Shown here in pieces: positions 10,253 through 23,725 of a stretch of DNA of 64,000 nucleotides. The stretch spans positions 310,001 through 374,000 of the forward strand of contig NW_026252286.1 in NCBI RefSeq assembly GCF_025094135.1, written 5' to 3'. The DNA comes from Mucor mucedo. Taxonomy: Eukaryota > Mucoromycota > Mucoromycetes > Mucorales > Mucoraceae. The notes beneath the pieces are model-generated. The model was not told where the DNA came from and did no database searches. It worked only from the letters and a program-made list of their open reading frames with translations. Every line of letters starts with the position of its first letter. Within the stretch, counting starts at the first letter, position 1. A program made the translations under genes and the position numbers.

Positions 10253-12163
10253 CTATAATGGGGAACTAAAATTTAAAACTTCACACCCATTTTGATCTGT
10301 TCTAAAAGTTATCTTTTCAAGTTTTTGACATTTAATCATCAGCTCTTGTTTCAAAACATTGTCATCACAGAGCATTTTTAAGTGTTGTTCCGATAAAACC
10401 TCAAATTTGAACAGTTCATGACTGAGTCGTGGGTTAGTCCTTAAAATTTGGCTTGTATAGTATTGCACGTGATTTACACCATCATCAATGCCAATTACCA
10501 AACACCAAATCTGATCCTTATCCATGAATGGTGTGGTATTATTGATTATAAGATTGTTCAAACACCTCACCCTAGACAAATCAATCTCTTGTCCATAGCT
10601 TTTTGAATGAAAATCAATGATTTCGATCTCTTGAAGTCCGGGTAAATGAGTATTGATGGCATTCATGATACCTTTCGTAAGTTCCGCCGAGCAATTACGA
10701 ACAGACGCCTTGTTGATTATTTTATCTCCTACAGCCGCAGAACGTACACCGATATCCTTGGCGTAACAATCCACATCAACGATTGAGAAAGATATACTAT
10801 TGAGTTCTGTCACAATTGACAATTGTGCAAGTCGAGGACATTGAACCAAAGCAAAATTTAAAACATCCACCGCTTCGGATATCGGTACATTATTAAAATC
10901 CAAACAATCAATAGTTCTAGCTCCTTCACCAGACACGCCCGTAACAGTAAAGTCTTTTTGATCACTTAAATAATCCCAGTATTGATGTTCAATGCTTGAT
11001 ACATGCATTCGACTATTTTCGCCAGTGACGCTGTGATCTATTTGTTGATAAGGGATACGTTTGGGACTTAGGCTAGTAAGACAGTCTAACCATTGATCGC
11101 CCTTAATACAGTTGATAAATGCCCAGTATTTCTCTAGAAACGCAGACCTTGAGTCTCTGGTGAGTGCAGGAGGAGTCTCATTTGTAATTTCTTTGTTGAT
11201 CGACAGTTGAATATCGAGGTTATCGATAGGCCGCAATATACTAGCACATTGTAAAAGTGTATCCAAATTATTACACTGGATCCAGTCGTAGATACTCTGG
11301 TTTGTCAAATGAAGGTTAAATGTTTGTAAATTACGATAGGCCGATAATCCAATTGTAAAATACTCGAAATAATCTGCTGTCATTCTGGGGAAACACAGAT
11401 CTAAAACTCGCAAAAGAGACCCCTTGGTGTTCAAATTTTGGTGCAGTTGTGATAAAGCCGAAATTACTGTTGTGCCATTACCCAGCCTCATAACTTTGTT
11501 AGTGGAAAATTCAAAAGCAATCAGATTGGGGCAAAAGTTGATGAGAGAGAAAATGTCCATGTCATAATCTTGGTTATTCTGAATAAACAGGTGAGTTAAT
11601 TTGGAAAAGTTTGGGAGAATACGGGAAATTTCAGATGGATGTTTGAACGAGAGGAAATCAGTAGGAAATTTGATCAAAGAATTTTTATAACGGCGGCAAA
11701 GTTCATAGTAAGATTTAATTTGTTCTTGTGATGCTTCTCTGGGTGGAAAAATCTCTTCAATGTATTTAAGACATGAGCTACCGGGGCAATCAATAAAGAA
11801 ATCCATATACTCTTGACGAAAATAGCTTTTGCTGAAATCAATCGATTTCAAATTAGTAAACAGAAATACAAATAGAGCAGGCATGATGTCGAGAATAAAA
11901 GGTTCATCTTTGATAATTAGCGTATGGACATAACTACAGTTTCTCTTTAAAGTCATCAGAGATTCTATATTACTTGCACCTTCAATTTGTACTCGAAGAC
12001 GAATGACTGCATCCCCCGACAGGATGATTGAATTGTAAAGTAAAGGAGTAGCTATCTTATTCCATGTTTGACTCACCCGCGTACATTGATAGATTGTAGA
12101 TCTTGGAACAGTCTGAAGTATTTGACACCATGTTTCGTTTGGGATTCGGGATATAAATGACAT
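10253..12163 (-). CDS. F-box protein, copy 2 of a tandem pair
   Basis: Single-exon frame of 636 aa. The F-box is at the N-terminus (FISRIPNETWCQILQTVPRS, then CTRVSQTWNKIATPLLYNSI). The body is leucine-rich and parallels copy 1 block by block: SIDFSKSYFRQEYM, LPNFSKLTHLFIQNN, FCPNLIAFEF, TARTIDCL-type and WCLVIGIDDG segments. The ATG at 12163 (MSFISRIPNE) is favoured; the frame extends 14 codons further upstream. Divergence from copy 1 is high while both remain open, so the duplication is old. The predicted role is SCF substrate recognition; substrate unknown. Confidence 0.85.
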   Translation of the reverse strand: MSFISRIPNETWCQILQTVPRSTIYQCTRVSQTWNKIATPLLYNSIILSGDAVIRLRVQIEGASNIESLMTLKRNCSYVHTLIIKDEPFILDIMPALFVFLFTNLKSIDFSKSYFRQEYMDFFIDCPGSSCLKYIEEIFPPREASQEQIKSYYELCRRYKNSLIKFPTDFLSFKHPSEISRILPNFSKLTHLFIQNNQDYDMDIFSLINFCPNLIAFEFSTNKVMRLGNGTTVISALSQLHQNLNTKGSLLRVLDLCFPRMTADYFEYFTIGLSAYRNLQTFNLHLTNQSIYDWIQCNNLDTLLQCASILRPIDNLDIQLSINKEITNETPPALTRDSRSAFLEKYWAFINCIKGDQWLDCLTSLSPKRIPYQQIDHSVTGENSRMHVSSIEHQYWDYLSDQKDFTVTGVSGEGARTIDCLDFNNVPISEAVDVLNFALVQCPRLAQLSIVTELNSISFSIVDVDCYAKDIGVRSAAVGDKIINKASVRNCSAELTKGIMNAINTHLPGLQEIEIIDFHSKSYGQEIDLSRVRCLNNLIINNTTPFMDKDQIWCLVIGIDDGVNHVQYYTSQILRTNPRLSHELFKFEVLSEQHLKMLCDDNVLKQELMIKCQKLEKITFRTDQNGCEVLNFSSPL

Positions 12164-12699
12164 GGACTTGTATATTGAGTTTGTGATAAAATAAAAAAGC
12201 AGCAAGTGATGCGAAAGAGAACAATAGGCGTAACATAATTTATACTCTGTTCCTTAATTTGTAAACATTTAATAACAAAAAACAAAAACAAGAAAACGGC
12301 GTCAAAATATATACCATATTAATACATAAGTACTAGCATAAGCGCAATGATTAATTATAAAAAAGTTGATGTCCTATTGTCTAGATATTACGTACAATAA
12401 AAGCTATAAATAATCAGTGCTTGGATTTTTATGCACAACGAATTGAAGCTAATTTTAGAAATTGGGATATGAAATCCACATTCAGTTATGGAAAAACATT
12501 TCAGCGTTACAAATGTTTGCACCAAGTAACTGAAGAATTGAAGATTTATTTTATGGTTTTTTTTTCTGGATATTGAACAAGTAACCAGTTTTTGCTAAGG
12601 AATACGAAATCAAAGGCTGTTTGCAGTTTACCACATTGAGGTTTTACACCTGAGTTTGATTGAAAGAGTAAACTTTTGATTTTGGGTTATTTTTTGAAT

Positions 12700-13350
12700 T
12701 TCCCTATTGATTTGTAAATCTTGGTATTAGCACCATATTTCCCAGAGAGGAATTGATTGCAATGGCTATAAAATAAGGTCGGTTGTGGCTTTTATAAAGG
12801 GTTTGAATACAACGTTATTAAGATCTTCGCAAGTAAAGTTAATGTGATTGCCATCCACATCCTCGTGCGATATATTCACCAATAAACTCCTCCCTGACAA
12901 AATTATAAAAAATTTGTTCTTACCTAGTTTGTTAAGAATCTGCAACCTCTCAAGATCCAGTTGGACAAAATATATTTCAAAACATTAGTACCGACTTTTT
13001 TAAGGGCTAGGCCAGTCATCAGTCGATCAATTTTTTCATTTGAGGCATCAACTTCAACAAGATGTTATACAATGTCAGATATGTAGACACCTTTATCACC
13101 AAAAGCCGAATTCAATACCGAATAAAGGGTTATTATTATTTCCAATTGTTTGAGTGCATTATTAAAGAATTTTTTTTTTTAGGTTTTCTTCGAAACTTTC
13201 CTATGTTAATCTCTTGGTATCTATGATTATAGCAATGTTTTCTGTGATGAAATACCAAGAATCAACTGTAACAATATTAAAAGGGTCGTCTACATGGGCA
13301 ATTGAAAAATCTGAAGCCATTATTCCAAATTCTAACGCATGAAATGTTAC
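12700..13350 (-). pseudogene. Decayed third F-box/LRR paralog
   Basis: On the minus strand, protein-like stretches lie in different frames, broken by stops and shifts. The stretch at 13031-12960 (IDRLMTGLALKKVGTN plus VLKYILSN) aligns without gaps over 24 residues to VDSLYVKG...TTLRYVLTN of F-box copy 1. The following frame (LERLQILNKLGKNKFF...) continues the comparison to GLQYLSICLEEK, and open frame persists to a stop at 12765-12767. An in-frame stop interrupts at SDIV*HLVEV, another follows DTKRLT, and an A-rich tract at about 13171-13181 coincides with a frame change. The upstream part (13350-13180) is protein-like but not clearly alignable. I see no intact F-box head. Boundaries are approximate. 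Confidence 0.6.
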
Positions 13351-14038
13351 TATAATGTCCTATATATCCGTTATATTGTCACTAACCTAATCCGATAGCA
13401 AATTTCATCCTATATAAATAATTCATATTATTTTACAAGAGGTTAAGAGTTTAAAAGAAGTAAAGAAGAGAAATGAAATAACTTTATTATTATAATATAT
13501 ACAGTATCCGGTTCTGAAATAACAGTTGTTCCTTGACTCCGCCCATAATTGCACATTATGGCGCTACTCAGCCAACAAAAAATTGTATTAAGCTACATGA
13601 AAAAAAAGCATGAACAAGTTTGGTTTTCTATATTGACATTCAAATAGCATTTATATTCTTATTTGCTCTTCGTGCGACTATCTATTACCATTAGCCGCCA
13701 TAAACAGGCAGACTCAAGTGATACAAGGAACATCGGCGATATTGTGCATAAACCCTATTACAGAATTCTGCAATGTCACTTTATTGCGTCATTTTTCGCT
13801 TCTCTATGGCTTTGATGCACTTTTAGAAGATGAAAATATGCAGAGAACATTTTATAAAGCTTATGGAGGTCACTCTAATTTTCAGATCAGTTATCTTATG
13901 GACAGCCGCTTTTCTTGAGGGTATGTAGGGTGTGCTTAGCCGCACCCACCTCAGTCGGACCTTTAACTGTCGACAGTGTGACCGTAACTTCAGGTTTTTA
14001 AGATTGCCCTGCTTTTTTTGTTCTTGCTTATTTCAACA
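13351..14038. other. Upstream region of TFIIIC subunit gene
   Basis: Spacer between the F-box relic and the TFIIIC-type gene. A frame at 13718-13918 (66 codons) has no motif. Nothing else was recognised. Confidence 0.5.
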
Positions 14039-17000
14039 ATGGGAAGATCAACAAGATCCACAGCAGAGAAAGGAAAAACCAAAGAAACCGATGCAGTCTC
14101 AAAAACAGAGGCATTTTCACAACTTCTGATGGGAGGAGAGGAAGAATTTGACGAGTACCTGGGTAAAAACGAAACTTTAGACGACGACGAAGACGAAGAC
14201 GAGGAACCTATGAGTACTATGGTCCCTCTTCCAGGATATGAAAACGACGGATTCGACGACGACGACGACGACGACGATAATGATTCGCTTGACGCTTGGT
14301 TACAGGACGATGATCAATATATTGACGATAACGAAATCACGTAAGTTGGATCAAGTCTTTTTTTTTTTTTTCTGTAAAAAATTAAAAACTGATCAGTTCA
14401 AGCTTTCTTGCAGCGAGCAAATGAAAAATTCGGCCGCAAAGCGTTCAAAACTTAAAACTGGTGGTCAGGATGAGATGGAAAAAGACATGGAGGATTTCGA
14501 AAACAATTTGGCTTTAACCTCTGGAATCGGCCTCAAAAACTTAGATAAAGGAGCCAAGAAAAGAACAATGACAGGTGAACTTCGTTTAACTGACGATGTC
14601 AAACGAAAATTGGGTGAAGCAAATGGACTATATATTGCACGAGATTATGGTGCTGCTATTGATATTTTACAGGAAGTTATCAAAGATAATCCAAACGCTC
14701 ATCCTGCTTGGAACACTCTCGGGCTTGTGCATGAAGAATTAGGAAATAAAGCCAAATCTCTACAGTTGCGTATGGTGGCTGCACATATGTGTAATGACAC
14801 TTCTTTATGGAAAGAATTGGGTCAAAAGTCAATGTAGGGAATAAACTTGTGGTAAAAGAAACTTACTAATATATTTACTGAAAATAGCGAAAATGATGCG
14901 ATTAAGCAAGCTATTTATTGTTTTACAAAAGCATTGAGATTGGACCCTACAGATGTAGATGCATTATGGGATAGATCTTTTCTTCATAAGCAACTTGGAA
15001 GAAGTGCTGATGCACAGGCTGGTTTTACGAGCATTTTGGAACTGATGCCTCACCACTATAAGGTTATCAATGAGTTGGCACAACTATATCGTGTACAAGG
15101 TAAAACTAAGGAAGCTATTCAGATGTACGAGGATGCATTTGTGTATCATGATGAAAATGCGGACGAGGATAGTGACGATGAGGATTTGGATGAGGAGAAT
15201 GAATTTACCGACAAATTGGGTTATTCAGAAATCAATATGTTGAGTGAGCTGTACCTCATTTTAAATGATTACCGAAAGGCCTTAGATACAATTAAGAATG
15301 GTGTAAGAAAAATTCAACGCCGACAAGAGGAAACTTGGTGGTTAGAACATTTGGATGACGATGATGAATATTTGGAAAAGGATGATACCCGATCTGATTT
15401 TCCTATCGAATTACGTGTTAGAATGGGTGTTTGCAGAGTATACTTAAACCAAGTCCGATTAGCAACAGTAAGTTTAATTGTTATTAAATCGAATGTTGTT
15501 ACTTATTGTATCGAACTAGCAACATTTTCAATTTTTGTTACAATATCCTGCTACAACATATCCCGATTTACATCAAGATATTGCTTATGCTTACTACGAT
15601 AAGCGCCACTACGATCTTGCAATTAAAGTATTCCAAAGAATCATCGATGCTTCTGCTGTAAGTGATATACATGCGTCTTATGATGATGGAGCTTTGTTAA
15701 GACCTAATTTCAATCTGAAATTTAGGAAGTTGAGGTAGATTTATTGATTCGTACAGCGGATTGTTATCGTGAAACAGGCGACCTAGAAACAGCTGTTATT
15801 TTTTATGTCAATGGTAAAGTATGGCGAAAGAAAAAAAAATGGATTAGTCTTAATTGATTTTGTCTAGTATTGGATGAACAACCTGAAAACTTGGATGTTA
15901 TGATGTCCCTCGCTACAGTTTACGAAGAACAAGGAAAGGAAGAAGAGGCTCTTCAATTGGTAGACTTTGGTAATATACAAGAATCGGACAAATATACTAG
16001 TTGATTAATTCGCTTTTCTCTATACTTTTGCAGTAATGGACAAACATCGTCAAGTACGTAAAGCTAAAAAGGCCGATTTAGAAAAGGAAAACGAAGTTGA
16101 TGTGGATGTAGTTTTAAGTGCAGAAGAAAAATTGAAACAAATGCAAATTGCCAGAAAAAGCAAAAACAAAAAAGCCTCCATTTTCGATGAAGAGAGGAAC
16201 CAGACTAAAGCCGATAAAACACGTCAGCGTCAAGACGATAAAAAGAGACAAAACGAGGAGCAAAATTACATTATCGCTGGATTGTTTGAAAAAGTGGACG
16301 AGTTGGATGAAAAGATTGGTGGCGATTTGGTGAACGCTGACAAATCCTTAATTCGTGAATACCGCAAATGCGGACAAGAACTTTGGGAGGATTTCGGGTC
16401 CACTACTGCCTTCTTCCCTCAGTTAAGAGTATGTATTCTTGTATTTTTTTTTTTTTTTTTTCATTTGTCTCCAATCTAAACATAGCACAGTCCCAAAAAT
16501 TTCAAGGTTTTTATGCTTTGCGTAAAGGAAAGAAATCCAAGAAAGCTCAAGATGCAAACAATGATAGTATAAATGTGGAAGCTCATCAAATGGCGAGTAG
16601 ACTCCGTAAGCGAGTCAAAACGGAGAATGATATGGATATAGATACGGCTGATTTAGATGACGTCGAATTGGGGATTTTGGAAGAAGAAAGACGAAATCAA
16701 AGATTGCTTGAGGCTTCTCATTTCCGTAATATCACATTTGATCGTTGGCATAAAGTTTTCATAAAGGTGAGAATAATAGGTTGATTTGTAAAGCGATTTT
16801 TATACTCATATTTTTGTAGTATGGTTATGTTTTGGCAATTACTAAACATACAGAGGATGCATACGAATTGCTGAAAAAGTTGCTTGTAGCTAATATCTTC
16901 TACCACGATGTTGCAAAAAAAACAGCACTTCATTTAGCATTGATCGGCTGTGGTTTGATATCCGACAACGAATATATCACACAAGAAGGCATGCGATGGA

Positions 17001-17982
17001 TGTGCAATTTCTACCAATTTAAAAACGACCCATTTAGGCTCTATACGGCTGTCATCAGTAGCGGAAAAGAAGCAACTGCCTATGCTTCTGGTAATCAAAT
17101 GAAATATGTTGCTCGTATTATTAGACTGATGGATGCTATTGTGGCTCATGGCAGAAAGAAAGAATCTAATGGGGAAGTCGATCAAATGGAGCAGGATGAA
17201 ATCCGCGAATTGGATAATGCTATCATAACAATGAATGTCGATCCTTCGACAGCTCAAGAACAAAACATCCGTAGATTTTATCATGCGCCCACTGAGATTA
17301 AGCGTGAGCTTAGTAACAGAGTTAATGATCATACAATCAAAGAAGCCAATCCTATCATCTTGACATTATTGGGACAGATTATGAACCTTTCTAGAAACCA
17401 TGTTGCATCTACTCGTAAGTCTGCTTTTACAGCTTTTTAACATTTTCATTTGTGTCTAAACTGGCTTGGTAGTTTTCTATATGAGAGCTTATGCGATCGC
17501 CCCCAAGGATCCTTTAAATACCTTGTCGCTAGGCCTAGCTTTGCTCCACGCATCAATGCAACGTAAAACAGATAACAGACATTTGCAAGTGATGCAGGTA
17601 TATGGCCACAAATACATGGACATGAATCTCTGCTAACTCATTTTTTTAGGGCTTTATGTTTGTTATGGAGTATGTTAAGTTAGTAGGCTATTGTCAAGCA
17701 TCAGAATATAATTTAGCTCGAGCGTTCCATATGATTGGTTTAACTCACTTAGCTGTCCCACACTATGAAAACGTGTTATGCTTACCATCTGCAGCTAAGA
17801 TGGGTACGGGGAAGACAAAGCCGATAGAAGATGTATATACATGGCCCACGGAGGAAGAATTTGATGATGAGGACGACACAGATCTTTCCCGCGAGGCTGC
17901 TTATAATCTTCATTTGATTTACATCACAAGTGGCTCCATGAATTTAGCTCAAATTATCATGATGAAATATTGTTCTGTTTAA
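14039..17982 (+). CDS. tfc4: TFIIIC TPR subunit (Tfc4/Sfc4/GTF3C3)
   Basis: Subunit of the RNA polymerase III factor TFIIIC that bridges box A binding to TFIIIB recruitment. Eleven exons: 14039-14340, 14414-14833, 14888-15467, 15520-15657, 15726-15813, 15868-15969, 16034-16428, 16491-16766, 16820-17414, 17473-17597, 17650-17982; 1117 aa. The acidic N-terminus carries a run of aspartates (GAC repeat near 14256-14277). TPR helices follow (LGEANGLYIARDYGAAIDILQ, AWNTLGLVHEELGNKAKSL, INELAQLYRVQGKTKEAIQMY, IAYAYYDKRHYDLAIKVFQ). A charged linker with KKADLEKENEVDV comes next, and a C-terminal TPR block ends NLHLIYITSGSMNLAQIIMMKY, which is characteristic of this subunit. An in-frame ATG seven codons upstream (14018) is an alternative start. 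Confidence 0.88.
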
Positions 17983-20900
17983 ATATCCCCCAATCCCTTA
18001 CTTTTCTTTCCATTTAATAAATTATTCATTGCATAACAATGTTGATTTTGTTTATTGTATCTAATATTTAGATCCCGTTAATTTAATATCATAATCACAT
18101 TACTTAAGTTAGTCGACAAACAATGTATTATTTTTTTATGATGACGATAGGGCCTGTTTAGGATATCATAAGAACACACTAATAGTAGAGCAACCGGGTA
18201 TGATCCAATAAAGACAAACTCCTGTATAATCACACTGGTGGGAATTACTTGTTCCGCGTTTCACTTTTAGCAAAAGACTTTTCGCTATCTAAGCAGTAAA
18301 GAGATCAACGTTAAAGCAAGTCTCCAATACAGTCATTTACATCTAAATTAATACAGTAAGCAAAAGAGAAGACGTACGCTACTTATGATAAGTCGATACA
18401 TGAGCATAACGCCAGATGTATTTCCTAGTCACTTTCACTTGGGTCGGCGTACCTACTAACAAGGGGACAAGCCAGCTTGTTAGATTCCCTTGCCATTCCT
18501 AGTTGGGTTCTCAAACAAAAAGGTGTTTTTTTACATGATTGAATACAGAATTATTAAGTCACATCTCGGAGTAGTGAGACTTGATGAAAGATCGTGGATG
18601 TAGTATATACGTTAATAATAATAAGTTTATGTTTTGGAAAAGTGTGAATAATCGTATTAATTTGCTGAACGATTCTGGACATAGTTTTAAGCAGGTCAAT
18701 AGCAGGATAAGGTCGAGGATGATCAGTTTCCAATATGTCAGTATAAGTTCTATATTTGCTAAAGAGTGGTAATGAGACTATAAATAGGTACTAGCCACTG
18801 TGTTGCATAAGACAATGGATGATTTAGAGAGTAGAGGGACTCATATAACATTGAAAGTGTAAATGTCATATACTCCAATGAGAGAACATCTTACTGAATT
18901 CAACAGTTTTTTTTGGTAGTGATGGCTGTTATTTTATCAGACTGCTTTATAAATAGAAATTAAATGATTAGTTTTATAAAGTTTACAAATGGGAATTTGG
19001 TTAGCCAAGAATATAATAACACCCAATCCCGGAACATAGTAGCTTGCCCATGACATTATCTTGCGACGATTTTTTTTTTTTATATCTAGAAAAAACCATC
19101 GTTTGAGATTGGTTGAGACAAGAAGTTTAACATGGCCTCAAACTGTCATTTTCAAATCTCGGGTAGTGTAACAAGAGACATTTGAATACTTTGAGTTCCA
19201 CTTATTACCCTTCACAAACATTTTTAAGGGCAACCTAAAATGAGGCCTCTGCAATTTTAGATAGTCGACGGTATGATCTTTTCGTTGAGTAACAGTCCTA
19301 TGTACGTATATAAAGGATCGCATTTTAATTCATGCATGGATGTTCTTCGTAAAAAGCTGACTAGTACAGGATAACAAAGATGGAACTCCAATGTTTATAA
19401 AATGGAGCGTTTTGGCTTTAGTCAAGGTAATTATCTGTAATACAGTTATCAGTATAAAATAGAAAATAATCCGTGCTTGGGTGCTTTGATTTCTTCAAAT
19501 TTAGGTGCGATGAATGCACTCGTGACACCAATTAGTTCAAGCTAATCAACTGCAACCATGCAGAGAAATACAAGGACAACCAAAAAATAAAGTGTCTGGT
19601 AGTAAGTCAAATGAAATTCAATAACCCAATCCATCAAGAGATTTCGTAATTGGCAGCTAATTTTATAACTAGGATTTAATGTATAGGAAGGATCTGTACG
19701 GTACCTGGGGTTTCCATAAATTGTACAAGTTGTCATATATCTCCCCCAATATAATAATCTGTTACCAGCATGGGATTATTCAGTTGATGCTCCTTAAGTA
19801 TTCGTTTCGGCCTGTGGCATCCAATTCTATAATTCTATCCGTCACTACAAATTCAAAACTCCTGTCTAAATATGGACTTTTCTTCAAGTCATGTTTTCTT
19901 TTTCAGAAATAAAGTGTTTCTCTATACTAGTTCTTTTTATTTCTAATGACGGAGTTTGCACTCATAGAGTAATCCTTCGAAAACTGATGTCGAAGCACTT
20001 TAGTTGTCAAAATGGGAGAATATATCTCTGAATCTAATTTTTCTCTTTGACATTATGTTTAGTTATCTTTGAAGAACTCATTTATTATAGATTCAACATG
20101 TAAAACACTCTTTTCAGTATGCCCCTCCCCCCCCCCTTTTTTTAGGCCAGTTTTCTGTTAGTATATTTAACTTTACTGATTGACGTATCGCTAATAAAAT
20201 GAAACTATGTCTGACAATACGGGACTTGACTCTTTGTCTTTGAGGGTGCCAGGTTCAGTATTTGAGATCTTTTAAGAATTCTATCTTCGCATGCCAGGTA
20301 ACACTGATTTATTCCAAATTCGTCAATCAAGGAGACCCTTTTACTAGCTTTTTAAAGCAATATTCTAAATCAGAGGTGCTATTTGTCTAAATGTTTTTGG
20401 TCTTCTCATTATCAGTCAGCTTCAGGGGCTGAGGCAAAAAAAAAAGGGCACTAGGTTGACTTGTAAGAGTGTCCAGTAAAAAGGAATGCATCCATAATCA
20501 CTGGTTTTGATATAATTTCTCTTCATATTTTTTGCTGCGGATAGGAGACGAGATAGTGGTATTTTGATTTACTCGTGGCGACAAAAACTTTAAAAAAAAA
20601 AATTCCCCTTTAGGCGGACAAAAACAATGCCAACTTTATTGAAAGTTGTTTGTTTTTGTAGTCAAAAAAATAGACAATGAATATGTAATTGAATCATTTT
20701 GCTTGATTTTCGGGTGCAATCTCGAATAGACAAGTCTTCTGGGATGAAGAGACTCTGACGATGAGAGTCCGATGTACATGCAATTAAGCACTTATCGGGT
20801 GCCCATTTTGTAGGTACATTCTTTGCTTTGGTTCATTTCGTTTGTAGATTAATGCATGCAAAATTTATTGATTTTTGCGCAATCGTTTATTTCGTCGCTA

Positions 20901-21844
20901 AATCAAAAACTTTATCCTAAATGTGCACGAATAAACCAACGAAAAACAGAAAGAATTCTTTGAGTGGTATTACATTTTTGGGACAAGCCGGTCAATTGCT
21001 ACTGCTTTTATTTAAATCAACATTGGTAATCAAGATGAAATTAAAGGTGCACAGTGATATTTTACCCAGAAAGGGGATACTTTATATTTGCTTATGCCAC
21101 GTATAAAAAGTGTGATGGTAACCAAACCCAAAAAAAAAAAAAAAAAAAAAAAAAGATAAGCGTGATACGAAATACCTAAAATCTCTCGCCACTTTTCCCG
21201 TCATCTGATGTATACATGGTAACACTGTCCAGAACATATGGTCCTCCCCCTCCCCCTTAAAGTATTAGCCAATCTGGGCCTACCATTGAATTCTTTAGCG
21301 ATCCCTTTGTGAACTAAATCTGTGATTAACTCTATGCAATGGATTCCTTTTCCCAATTTTCTTTTCTACGCAATAACTGGTATGGGATAGGATGACAAGA
21401 GAAGAGGTTTTTTAGGTTAAAGAGGAATCATCGGAAAAGTATTTATTTGTTTATATGTTTGAGGCAATAATTTTAATTCATACTTTTTTTTTTTTTTGTG
21501 TGCGCCAATTGCTGAGTGTGCACACTTGTCTAATTAAGATTTGTTCTTTTCCTTCCAATCTGACTACTTGCTCATGCTGCTGAGTCTCATGTTACAATGA
21601 ATAGTAATATGATGGCAGACAAAAAAGAGATTACCTATCCAGGTCTTTTTTTGCAAAAAAAGAGACGAACAGGATTTGTATGACATTTGGCTACCGGGTA
21701 AAAGGTTCGCTTATCATTAGGTCAAGATTTTCATTTTTTGTGCCACGTTGTGACACCGTACGCTTCTTCATTTTCCAAAAAAAGTGAATTTAAAAAAATG
21801 CGGGTATACAAAAAAGAAATTCCAAATGTTAATTTATTACTTTA
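17983..21844. other. Gene-poor region, 3.9 kb
   Basis: Between the TFIIIC gene and the carB stop. AT-rich with many homopolymer runs (A tract at 21130-21154; C/T run near 20125-20144). Open frames are short and lack motifs. A 78-codon minus-strand frame at 18554-18790 reads protein-like but overlaps another open frame. No tRNA, rRNA, transposase or terminal repeat was recognised by eye. Confidence 0.55.
21130..21154. repeat. Poly-A tract, 25 nt
   Basis: Uninterrupted A run in the gene-poor segment downstream of carB. Confidence 0.95.
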
Positions 21845-23725
21845 TTAGTATCTTTCCAATAATAAATCATTGTCGTAAGTCACACGAAATTGTTTAGGTA
21901 AATAGGAATTGATGAAGGAAGCAGCTGTATGATTGGTTGATTGCGTAGGGAAAAGTGCAAAAAATAGAAATGTGATTATAAAGAGATAGACACTATACGT
22001 CACCAGTTGGTTAGAGGCAACATTCGCTTCAGCCTTGTAGGTAGGTTCATCTTGAATCTTTCTTGGTAAAGGTGCTTTTCCGAAACTCTTGCAGACCTGA
22101 TCTGATGTAAGCTTACTACCAGCAAGAACAATAGGAACACCGGTACCTGGATGAGTGCTATATTTTTTAAGAAGAAGAAGAGTGATTAATAAAAGATAGA
22201 AGATTTATAAACATTTAACTTTTTACCTTGCGCCAACGAAAAAGAGATTGTCATAACGTAAGGTAGAGTCTTTTGTACTGGGACGGAACCAGAGGACTTG
22301 CAAGATATCATGCGATAAACCAAGAATAGAGCCTCTCCACAAATTAAACTTGCTTTGCCAGATCGCAGGATCGTTGTGGGATTCATGTTCGATCAAGTCA
22401 GCAAAATTTTCCATACCCAGACGACGTTGAATGATTTCAAGCACCATGGCACGAGCCCGTTCAACCATTTTGGGATAATTTTCTTCATCACCATTACCCG
22501 TAAGACTTCTCATGTGGCCAATAGGAACCAAGACAATAACAGAGTCCTTACCTTCGGGAGCAGCGGATGGGTCAATACGAGAGGGTACGTTGACATAGAA
22601 AGAAGCTTCAGAAGGTAAACCATAGTCTTTAAAGATTTCATCAAAACTTTCCTGATAAGCCTCAGCCAAAAAAATATTGTGGACATCAAGCAAAGGGACT
22701 TTTTCCTTGAGCGACCAATAGAAAGAGATGGACGATGAAGTTAGTTTCTTGGTAGCCAATGTGTTGGTTGTCCAAGAACAAGGGGGTAATAAATGATGAT
22801 AGGCGTACACGAGATCCGCGTTACAAACAACAGCATCGGCATGAATCACTTCTCCGTTTTCTAAAGTCACACCAGTGACACGCTTATTTTCATCCTCGGT
22901 ATTAATCTTTCCAACGGGCGCATTGTAAATAAATTTGGCACCGTATTTCTTGCTGCCAATCTCTTCAAGCTTTTGAACTACAACATTGAATCCACCACGA
23001 GGGTACCAGATACCTTCAGCAAACTCAGTGTATTGCAACAAACTGTAGACAGCAGGAGCATCATAAGGAGACATACTAAGTAATAATATAGGTTAGATTC
23101 ATGGACATATAATAAGTAAAAAGTGACTTTACCCCATGTACATGGTTTGGAAAGTAAAAGCCATACGCATCTTCTTGGTTAAAAAGTACTTGGAAGCACG
23201 ATCATAAATCTTTCCAAACAAATGAAGACGAAAGATCTCGGGAGCGAATTTGATACGCACCATATCCCAAATGGATTCAAAGTTTCTCTTGATAGCAATA
23301 AAGACACCGCGTTCATAATGGATATGAGTCTCCTTCAAAAAGTCTAGGAATCTACCAAAGCCTTCAGGACCCTCAATACGGTCCAATTCAGATTTCATTC
23401 GAGTGAGGTCAGAGGATAATTGGATGGATTCACCATCATCGAAATGAACCTTGTAGTTATTGTCACAGCGTAACAGGTCAACATGGTCTTCAATGCGTTC
23501 ATCCAGATCAGCGAATGCGTCTTGGAATAACTTTGGCATCAAATAGAGAGAGGGACCTTGATCAAAGCGATGACCTTCGTTATAGATTAATGAACATCTT
23601 CCACCTGAAAAGTCATTCTTTTCGACAACGGTTACACGAAAACCTTCACGAGAGAGACGTGCAGCAGTTGCAACACCACCGATACCAGCACCAATGACAA
23701 CGATATGTTTCTTGTTATCAGACAT
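21845..23725 (-). CDS. carB: Phytoene desaturase CarB
   Basis: FAD-dependent desaturase that converts phytoene to lycopene in four steps of the beta-carotene pathway. Exons 23725-23133, 23075-22227 and 22157-21845 give 584 aa, the usual size. Visible: an N-terminal Rossmann dinucleotide fold (VVIGAGIGGVATAARLSREG), GGRCSLIYNEGHRFDQGPSLYLMP, the block YMG|MSPYDAPAVYSLLQYTEF spanning intron 1, the C-terminal bacterial-type desaturase signature around FFVGASTHPGTGVPIVLAGSK (across intron 2), and a hydrophobic C-terminal anchor (YLFITFLFFALF). It is divergent from carRP with 375 nt between start codons, the arrangement known from Mucor, Phycomyces and Blakeslea, where both genes are light-induced together. 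Confidence 0.98.

Noticed and set aside
12300..12560. Possible further F-box remnants just upstream of F-box copy 2
   Set aside because: No stretch alignable to the paralogs; only AT-rich sequence.
18554..18790. 78-codon minus-strand open frame that reads protein-like (YRTYTDILETDHPRPYPAI...)
   Set aside because: A second frame over the same bases is also open, there is no family motif and no partner exon; chance cannot be excluded.
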